Assembly: GCA_019022495.1 (NCBI GenBank)
Contig: JAFEKR010000006.1
Coordinates: 1,178,001 to 1,242,000 of the forward strand
Length of the DNA stretch: 64,000 nt
From: Epichloe hybrida
Taxonomy: Eukaryota > Ascomycota > Sordariomycetes > Hypocreales > Clavicipitaceae
Direction of reading: 5' to 3'
In this document: in pieces, positions 55,616-64,000 of the stretch
Layout: each line of letters starts with the position of its first letter
How positions within the stretch are numbered: position 1 is the stretch's first letter
Notes under the pieces: model-generated
Database searches by the model: none
What the model was told of the DNA's origin: nothing
Seen by the model: only the letters and a program-made list of their open reading frames with translations
Position numbers and translations under genes: made by a program

Positions 55616-56699
55616 CTAGCTTATAGTAGAGGTAACTAATGCTATTAATATTAAAGAGACCTACCTTAATAAAGATAATAACTAGATAAATACACACTTT
55701 AATAGAGCTATAATTCCTAATTTTATTGCTTATTAACAAGAGCTTATATAACTCTATTATTAGCTTTAAGGTGCTAATAGGCCTTAGGTACTACTAGAGT
55801 AAATTCCCCTTTAGTAAGTAAAACCTTAGATATACCTTAATATACCTAATATTTATAGTATACCTTTAAATAAGTTTAATTAGTCTTAGCTATTACTCTT
55901 AGAGGTATTTCTAGGTCTCTTTCCTAATAGTAAAGCTAAGTTTATTAAGCCTTATAAACACACTATAAGCTACTCTAACTATATTAATTACCTAATTAAG
56001 TATAATAATAGCTGCTTTACTTAGCATTCTTAATTTCACTATATTATATTTAATACGCTTATATATTAGTAAGTAAATAAGTAAAGCGCTTACTTTATTA
56101 AGAGAGAAGGTTACTATTAGGCTATTAATATTAACTAGCTTTAACTAGCTTTTAACTTAGATACTACTAAAGCTAAGGCATTACTTAACTCTATAGTAAG
56201 ATTCTTAGGGAGCTTATAAGGTATATAAGCATACTAGGGAGGCTATAGGAACTAGCTTAAGGCATATGTTTATGCTCTTAGCTACCTAGGTATATTTATT
56301 ACCCTTTTAGCTACTAATTTACACTAGTAAGACCTTTAGAGGTTTATACTAAATTATAATAAATAGTAGTTAGGAAATAACTAAGTTAAGGCTAGAATTA
56401 TAAGTAAGAACCTTTATAATAATCTATATATTTTAGCATAGTACTTTAAGATATACTTCTAATTATTCTTTAAGTAAGTTCTTTAGCCTAAATTTAGTAT
56501 TAAGAAATATTAGTACTAATATAAGTGGCAGTCCTAAGGTAGCCCTTATGCTTATTACCTCTTTTAGATTAAAGATATACTAGATACTAGCCTTATAACC
56601 ATAGAGCTATAGAAAGTCTTTACTAAGTACTAGGGGTAGTATATTACTACTTATAATACTTACCTTAAGTTAGTAAATTAGTAGCATTAGGGTAATAAT

Positions 56700-59345
56700 C
56701 TATTAATCTTGCCTATCCTAGATCCTAAGTTTAGTAATTTAGTTAATATAGTTAATTACATTTAACGCTATAAGTGTATAAGTATATACTATTAGTATTA
56801 TAAGTAACTACCTAATAGGAGATTAATAAAGGAGATATACTACTAATTTCACTTTCTATAAGCATATTATAAAGAGCTAATTATTATAAGAGACTTAAAC
56901 CTATAGTATCTTATGTTTAATAGGGCTTAGAATAATGCCTTTCTAAATAACTTTAGCCCTATAGTTATAGTCTTATAGCTTACTAATATTAACTTTACGC
57001 CCTATATAGGCATATATGCTATTATTACCTATATATTAAAGTACTATAGTAAGGCTAAATAATAATTAAAGACCTTCTAGAATATAGCTAAGGAGATACT
57101 ACCTAGGGTTAACATAAGTTATAGGCTTATTAGATTTATGGCTAAGTTTATAAATAAACTTATTACTAAAAGAGACTAGTTTATATAAGAGGTCTTATAT
57201 TTATTGCTTAACCTTAACCTTTAAGAAGGATTATATATTGTTTATAGTGTTAATTACTATTTACCTAATAAGCATTAGCAGGCGGATTATTTACTTACTA
57301 AGGGTAAAGATTAGGTTTAATAGACTTTAAATTCTTACTAGAAGTATTTAAATTACCCTATAAACCTATAGGATCTTTATTATTTTTAGTTCCTAACCTA
57401 TATTAACTTCTCTAAGAAGCCTAAGCATTAGTAAGAGTTCCCTAATATACTTAACTAGGTCCTAAATTACTTCTTATAGTATAAGGCTAATCCTAATAAT
57501 AAAAGCTTTAAGGACTTCTATAAAGTAAAGCTTATACTAAACTATCCCTATACTAACTATAACTAGCTTAAGACTATAGAGAAGGAGAGTTTTACTACGT
57601 TTTATAAGGCATATATATATTATTAAAGAGTTTACACTAGCGCTTACTATTATAATTACTATAGGGAGCTACCTCCTATAGGAGAAAATAAGTTTAAGAA
57701 AAACCCTTAGTAGGAAAATAAGGTCTAGCTAAAGGCTTAGTAGGAAATAGCTACCTAGATTTTACATATTAAGCTTAATATAGATAAGGTTAAATTACTT
57801 AGGAACTATAATTATAATTTAGCCTATAATTAGCAAAATTATATTAAAACCTATCCTAATCTTCTAGTGTAAAAGAGAGAGTACTAGAATAACCTTAAAG
57901 TATCTTTTACTACTACTATTACTCCTTAGGATTCTCTAAGTAACTAGAATATTATAAGTCTTAATTTAGAGTAATGCCTTATCTTTAATATATATATTTA
58001 CTACCTTAAGGATACTCTTAATCTAAATAAGTAAACACTTAAATTAATTCTCCTATAGGTTAATAGCTAAGGAGGCATAGGGAAATCATTTATAATTCAC
58101 GCTATTTTTATAGCACTAGAACACTATGCCCTAGGATATATTATATAAGCTACCCCTACTAGAATTACTACAAATAACATTAATAAAATAATATTATATT
58201 TACTACTATATCTTTTAGTCTTAAGGTAAATTATAACCTTACTTAAGCTATTAACTAATAAGCTCTTTAATTTATAAGGTACCCTATAAATAGTTAAATA
58301 TATTATTATTAATAAGAAGTCTATAATTAAGCTAAAGACACTTTACTCTATTAACTAATAACTTTATTAAATCTTTTCTAATTTAAAGGACTACTTTAGT
58401 GACTATAGCGTAATTCTCTTTAGTAACTTTTACTAGCTTTTACCTATCTTTAAGAAGCCTCTCTATAGCACTAAAAGACTTATAAATAATATAGATCTAG
58501 CTAGGTATAATGCCTATTAGGCCTTTAATAAGACTATTATTCTTTAGTAAGTTATTTACTAATAAGGTAATATATAGGCACTATTCTATAAAGCTCTCTA
58601 AGGCCTTTATTTAGCTTAGCTATCTATTAACTATTAGCGGCTTCTTTGCTTATAAGTTTAATTATAGCTCTTACCTTTAGAGGTTAATTTATTTATAAAT
58701 ATAGTCTATATTTACTATATATAATAGTAAGTCTAAGATTATAACTATAATTATATAGAAAGGCTTATATTACTAATTATTTAAGTCTATATAATATATA
58801 TTAGCGAATTTAGGTATAATGCTAATTCTTAGATAGTAGGAAACCTCCACTAGACTTTACTAATTTATATTAGAGTAAGGGTTATACTAATAGAGAATAT
58901 CTAGATACCTATAGGCCTTATTAATAGTGCTATGGGGATTATAAAAGATATTTACTAGGATTAAGATATTACTAATCCTTACTAATAGGCTCCTAATATT
59001 ATGTTTATATAAATAGATAAATACGTAAGACTACCTTACTTTATAAAGCTTAATAAGGCTACTATTATTCCTATTTTCTAAGCATACTATAAGTTTATTA
59101 AGGGTAGTAACCTATATAGCTAGTATTAATTCCCTTTTATAATTATATATAGCATTACTATATATAAGTTATAAGGCATTACTCTTAATAAGGTAGTGGC
59201 TAATATCTCTATAAAGAAGTTTATAATAGGCCTTATATATATTACTATCTTAAGAGTAAAGACGCTTAAGGGCATTATATTTAATGCTTCTTTTAATCTT
59301 AGCACTCTTACTGTTAGGGAGTTTAGTAATGAGCTTTGTGTGTGA
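56700..59345 (+). pseudogene. Helitron Rep/PIF1-like helicase polyprotein, RIP-broken
   Basis: About 56,880-57,060 contains the helitron-like replication domain end: NRAxNNAFLNNF, then ANINFTPYIGIYAIITYIL-like residues with KYYSKAE. At about 58,050-58,100 is the PIF1-type Walker A as VNxxGGIGKSFIIHAI, followed by an APTRITTNNI block. At about 59,140-59,290 the C-terminal helicase motifs read SITIYKxQGITL and RVKTLKGIIF. Rep nicks and rejoins the strand; the helicase unwinds. Many RIP stops. The N-terminal part (55,616-56,700) is probably the same protein but unrecognised. Confidence 0.83.
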
Positions 59346-59347
59346 TG

Positions 59348-59510
59348 AGGTGGTTAAGCTACCTCTGCATATTAACGAGTTTAGATAATAAGAGCTTTAT
59401 TATTAATAATAACAAGGTGGTTAAGCTACCTCCGCATATTAACAAGTTTAGATAATAAGAGCTTTATTATTAATAATAATAAGGTGATTAAGCTACCTTT
59501 ACATATTAAC
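59348..59510 (+). repeat. 67-bp tandem repeat, 2.4 copies, at the Helitron 3' side
   Basis: Units start at 59,348, 59,415 and 59,482 with AGGTGGTTAAGCTACCT, itself an imperfect palindrome. Copies differ by CpA/CpG transitions. Confidence 0.93.
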
Positions 59511-59567
59511 CTAGCTTAAACCCCTCCTGCTACTTAAATTATTAGAGGGGGAAAGGAAAGGGACTAT

Positions 59568-59720
59568 TATTTACTAAGATATTACTTCTCCTTTAATATC
59601 TATAAAGTAATGTCTTAGTAAAGCTAGTATTTTAGGAGGAGAAAAGGAGAGAAAAGGGATAGTTTACTAAGATATTACTTCTCCTTTAATATCTATAAAG
59701 TAATATCTTAGTAAAGCTAG
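59568..59720 (+). repeat. Two tandem hairpins, 93 bp apart
   Basis: TTACTAAGATATTACTT (59,571-59,587) pairs with 59,605-59,621 (one G-T wobble), and again 59,664-59,680 with 59,698-59,714 (perfect 17 bp). The 17-nt loops are identical, and each stem is followed by AAGCTAGT. Confidence 0.9.
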
Positions 59721-59947
59721 TATTATAGGAGAATTTAAGTTATATATAAAGAAATTATTATTATTATTATATATAAGTTTAATAGTTATATATTATATAT
59801 AAATTTAATTATTATATATGAATTTAATTACTATGTGCACTTTGACTAGAACGGAACGGAAGCGGATAATAGTTAGCCCGGGCGGATACTGACGCTTTCC
59901 CTGCGCCTATGATGCTGATAAATTCGGGCAGCCATAAGGATCTTGTA
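59721..59947. other. Spacer with an un-RIPped 115-bp patch
   Basis: AT-rich tail to 59,831, then a normal-composition patch (59,832-59,947) with GAACGGAACGGAAGCGG and CCCGGGCGG. It borders the next LTR. No gene and no partner copy in the window. Confidence 0.45.
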
Positions 59948-60090
59948 TGTTAGAATTGTATGATATAACAGCTTACATTGTATGTACAGTACAAGTTACA
60001 TATGTACAGGTTATAGGCAGTACAAGCCCTAATGTACACTCCACCGCGCAATCTAGCTAAAGTAGTCCTAATTAGCTATAAAATCTAACA
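59948..60090 (-). repeat. Copia-3 3' LTR
   Basis: 143 bp, TGTTAGAATTG...AAATCTAACA with a terminal inverted TGTTAGA/TCTAACA. CCCCTCCTTAAG follows, a purine tract on the minus strand. Little RIP. Confidence 0.85.
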
Positions 60091-60149
60091 CCCCTCCTTA
60101 AGTAGGAGTCACAATAGTGCTAATTCTAGTGGATTCCTTCCTTCCTTAC

Positions 60150-63100
60150 TACCCTTATTAAAACCCTATAGGAAAAAGAGTAGTAGCTTATAGTAATTCT
60201 TTAATATAGTGCCTATAATATTCTCTATTCTTTTCTTTAAAGACTTACTATCTTTATTTACTTCTCTAGCTTAAGCCTTACTAAAGCCTTTATACCTAAG
60301 TTTACTAGGTTCTCTATCTAAGATATCTAGTTTACCTTTACTATCTCCTCCTAGATTAATTTGCAAATCTTATAATACCTAATTTAGATATGCTTTATTT
60401 ATTCGTGGAATTTAGCGTTATTTAAGATTATTTATGCGCTAGTATTATCTATATAGAGTTATAGAGGTGCTTACCTTTTATAAATCTCCCCTATTAGCCT
60501 TTCTAGATAGATAGCTTTAAGTCCTATACTAAAGAGGCTAATATACTTTACTTTAGTGCTTAAGGTTATAATAATACTTTACTTCTTGCTTTCTAGCTAA
60601 TAGTAACACTAGCTAGTAAGAAAATATAGGAATTAATAGACTTAGAGTTACTCTTATCCTACGCTTACTTAGTATCTAAGAAGCCTATAATCTTATTATA
60701 TTATATACTATTAAAGGTTAGTACTAGGTTAATAGTAAACTTAATATACTATAGCACTTGCTTTACTACTAATAAGTGTCTTGCTACTAAGTTAGTTATA
60801 AATTTACTTAGCTTTGCTATAGGATATAAGAGGTTAATTTGCGTTTTAATTATCGCGAACATTAGTATTCTAAGAATATATTAGAAAAGTAGTTAGTTAT
60901 CTTTATAGCACTCCTTGCCTTTTATATATAGTCCTAGCATCTCTAAGGTATTTATAGGTATATTCTAAGACTTTATATTTTCTATGTTTAGTTACCTTAG
61001 TGCTCTCTCTAGGTATAGTTATTATAAAAGAGTAATAGTCTATTTCTTTTAATCTTAGATAATTACTATACCTAGGAAGTAGCGCGTAGGACTAAGGTTA
61101 GTTATCTTAAACTTTTTTACTAGCTTTGCCTTAACTTCCCTAATCTTAGTGATATTAGGCCTAAAGAATAGCATATTATTTATATAAATAGCGATAATTA
61201 TATTATCTTTAAAAAAGATTACCTTATTAAACTATAACTAGGTGAAGCCTATAGTAATAAGTTTAGTTAAGAGAGTCTTAAACTATACTTATAAAGCTTA
61301 CTTTAGGCTATATAGTGCTTTTAGTAGTCTATAAACCTTTCCCTTTTATTTAAAACCTTTAGGGAGTTCTATATAAATAGTCTCCTTTACTATTCTATAT
61401 AGGAAAGCTATCTTTATATTTATCTATTTAATTTCCTAGCCTAGAAGGGTAGCTAATGCAAATAGGAGCTAGTATGTCTTCTATCTAATAATAGAGGTAA
61501 AGGTCTTATTATAGTTAATTCTATATTCTTATTTAAAGCCTTATATAACCTATTAAGCCTTATATTATTTAATGTTACTAGTTAGGCTAAGTTTTGCCTT
61601 AAATACCTATTTCCCTAATAGAATGTACTAAGTATTATTAATATTTACCACTTTAAAGGTATTATTTTTAATTAGCATATTATACTCTTCTTCTATAGCT
61701 CTCTTCTATTTTAACTAGTTTACTAATTGCTAAGCTTCCTTATAGGACCTTAGTTTATTTTCTTTAAGTAATTTATTTAGAGTAGTTAAATACGCTACTA
61801 AGAGAGGCATAATGTTATTTAAGGCTATTAGTATTCCCTAGAATTTATTAAGGAAGGTAAGTTCTTATAGTCTATATTTAGGGTAGTCTTCCTTAAGTTT
61901 AAGGTGCTTTTGCTTCCTAATTAGTAGGCTTATTAAGGTTAAGTAGTAAATTAATAGATTTTTAGGTAAGTAATTAAAGTTTCCTAGTAATTAGTTAATT
62001 ATCTTAGTCCCCTCCTTAAACCTTATGCGTTTACTTACTTACTAATTAGGTTAATCTATAGCTTTTACTTATTTCCCCTCCTAAACCTAAGTAGTAAGCC
62101 TCTCTATAGTTAATTACTTATATAAGTTAAGCTAAGGGAAGCGTTTAAGTTAATTAAGTAGTAGTATTTTCTCTACGTAAGGCAGTGCTAGAAGGTTAGC
62201 GCTATATTAAGGGAGCTTAAATTCTGCCTTTAGGTTAATCCGCGTTTATTTATTAAAGGTAATCTCTTTTACTCTCTTTACTAGGCTAGTAATTAGGTTC
62301 TAGAGTTAGTAGATATTATTAGCTTTATAGCCCACTAGAAAGCATAGATATATCCTATTATTAAGCTTCTTTAGGTGCTTTGCCTTTAGTACTAGCTTAT
62401 ATGCATAATATCTAAGATATTATAAGTGTCTAGTATATAGTTTAACACCTAACTAGGCCTTATATAAGGTTATTCTATTAATTACGCTATAGGGAGATTA
62501 CTTCTAGGTATAGATAATTACTTATAGGATTTCCCCCTAGAGTTCCTTTAGAAGCTTACTATTATAGAAAATAGCTCTTACTTTATTCTAGATAGTAAGA
62601 TACGCGCGCTTTATTAGATTCTAGTTTAGCTAATAAGCTACTATCTATTTAGGCATAATACCTTTCTATTTAAAGAAGTTAAGTAACACTATATTCTTAA
62701 ACTCTCCTCTATTATCTATTCTATACTATTAAATTTATCTAGAGGTTTATGCTTTTACTATAGCTATATTTACCTAGATATAGGCTATTACTTATAACTT
62801 CTCCCTTAGTAAATATACTCTAGGCTTCTTTATTAGGTTATTAATAATTAGTAAGTAATACTCCTCCCTTACTAGTGTCTAGGGCTTAATTAGTCCTCCT
62901 AGGTTAGCTATTTATTATTAACTATAGTTAAGAGCTTTATATATAATTACTTAGGTATTTCGTGCCTTTCCTTTGCCTATAATATAAGCCTTATAGAGTC
63001 TAGCCTATTTATTAGAAATCTAGATGCCTAGGTTCTTAGCTAGTGTAATATAATTAGCATAGTTTAGATATCCTATCCTAAGATAGAAGATTTATAGTGG

Positions 63101-64000
63101 GATAGTCTTAGTAGTATATAATATAAGGAAAGCTACTAGATTATTAATAACTTTAGGTGTGTCCTAGTAGTATATAGTCTTAGCGTAAGAGTATTTAAGA
63201 TACCTAAAGTAACTATAGGTTATACCGCAAATTACTAAGCTATTATTATACCTAACTTCTATATTATTATAGGTTTAAAGGTATATAAAGCTAGGCTATT
63301 CTATAAATACCCTAAGAGAGAGTAAGTTAACTAGTAAAGTAGGAATATAAAGAACTTATTAAAGATAGATTAGCTTTATATCTTATACACACTATATTAT
63401 TAGTAGTATACTTCTACTACTAAGTGCATAAGCACTCTCTCTAATACTATTTATTAGAATAGGGTTAGCGAATTCCTTATAATTACTAAATATATACCTA
63501 TTATAGCAGATATAATACTTAGTAGTGCTATTAAAGATCTAGTCTATGCTTTAAGCATTAGCCTCTTAACTATTTATTTATATACTTAACACTATAGGTT
63601 TATAAACATTAGCTATAAAGAACTCCCTAAGGTCTTATAGCTATATAAGGAATGTATTTATATTATTCTCTAGCATATTTACATTAGCATTATATACTAA
63701 TAGCTTATCTATAGTCTTATTAGCCTTTTGCCTATTCTAGGTATTATATTTACTATTATTATAATTACTTAGTGTGGGAATCCAGCTATATATAGAGCAA
63801 ACCTTCTAGTGTAGTCCCTTATAATTATTCGGTTTCTAAAGCTTAGTGTATTTCTATAGTTATGTTAAGCTATTTGTATCCCTTTAATGCTTATTACTAG
63901 CGTGCGTTAGGTACGCTATATTACTTATAATCGTATTACTTATATATCCTAATATTTTCTTCTTAGTTTCTAGGCATTAATACTTATCTTAAGCTAGTTC
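60150..64000 (-). pseudogene. Copia-3 pol (RNase H, RT, integrase part), RIP-broken
   Basis: On the minus strand, about 61,385-61,290 reads ETIYIELPKGFK, then GKVYRLLKALYSLK, the Copia RT block before the catalytic centre. About 61,200-61,165 gives AIYINNMLFF, the YVDDMLI box with both Asp changed to Asn. Order and motifs match Ty1/Copia. RNase H should lie near 60,150-60,800 and integrase beyond 62,500. Stops throughout. Confidence 0.85.

Larger units (their letters stand above)
55616..59720 (+). mobile_element. Helitron (Rep-helicase) remnant
   Basis: The 5' start is lost against the Copia LTR. The coding remnant shows both Helitron modules in order (next entry). The 3' part carries a 67-bp tandem repeat and two tandem hairpins, each followed closely by CTAG|T, compatible with a Helitron 3' terminus (hairpin then CTRR). 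Helitrons move by rolling-circle replication without target duplication. Confidence 0.75.
59948..64000 (-). mobile_element. Ty1/Copia retrotransposon (Copia-3), 3' part, continues past the window
   Basis: Left LTR and purine tract as above. The minus-strand coding remnant contains Copia RT (next entry). The 5' LTR is outside the window. Confidence 0.85.

Noticed and set aside
48466..55620. Simple insertion of Copia-1 into the left gag with a 5-bp duplication
   Set aside because: The right flank is not the remainder of that gag, and the flanking pentamers differ.

Overview
The window looks like a piece of a filamentous ascomycete (Pezizomycotina) genome in which repeat-induced point mutation (RIP) has been intense. 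About 90% of it is very AT-rich sequence almost without CpA or TpG. Recognisable transposon reading frames in it are full of stops at former Gln and Trp codons (CAA/CAG to TAA/TAG, TGG to TAG). One 6.5 kb island of normal composition (about 29,980-36,425) carries intron-containing housekeeping genes. I cannot name the species.

Layout. 1-8,339: a Gypsy gag fragment split by a complete chromodomain Gypsy element (277-8160, minus) with matching LTRs, a 5-bp target duplication and an identifiable empty site at 16,620. 8,340-14,293: a three-level nest, in which a non-autonomous hAT-like element (E1) holds a LINE-like element with a 13-bp duplication, which holds an inverted second copy (E2) with an 8-bp duplication. 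14,294-20,134: Gypsy pol/gag remnants, a solo Copia LTR, an un-RIPped LTR-like block, and a 327-bp TRIM with a tRNA-like core. 20,147-23,291: a repeat interrupted by a second hAT-like family (EB) with large TGTAT arrays. 24,150-29,974: a full-length minus-strand Copia with TSD, carrying a nested 635-bp TRIM that looks self-primed.

30,376-35,445: three real genes, a SAP1/spastin-type AAA ATPase (+), mitochondrial ribosomal protein uS17m (-) and the rRNA pseudouridine methyltransferase EMG1/NEP1 (+). uS17m and EMG1 are divergent and share a 711-bp intergenic region. 36,426-36,507: a hairpin exactly at the island/RIP boundary.

38,574-45,508: a third E copy (E3) holding a LINE 3' fragment and a complete 5.26 kb hAT element with a multi-intron transposase pseudogene. 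45,509-46,467: a Gypsy-like LTR remnant. 46,468-55,615: a plus-strand Copia complex (LTR-gag-LTR-gag-pol-LTR). 55,616-59,720: a Helitron Rep/helicase remnant ending in repeats and tandem hairpins. 59,948-64,000: the 3' part of another minus-strand Copia.

The three genes are the functional content. The rest is a stratified record of nested insertions whose order can be read from target duplications and empty sites. The hAT-like families share TIR design, short-unit subterminal arrays and internal sequence, so they were probably mobilised by related transposases. Coordinates of degraded coding remnants are approximate; element termini supported by TSDs are exact to the base as I read them.
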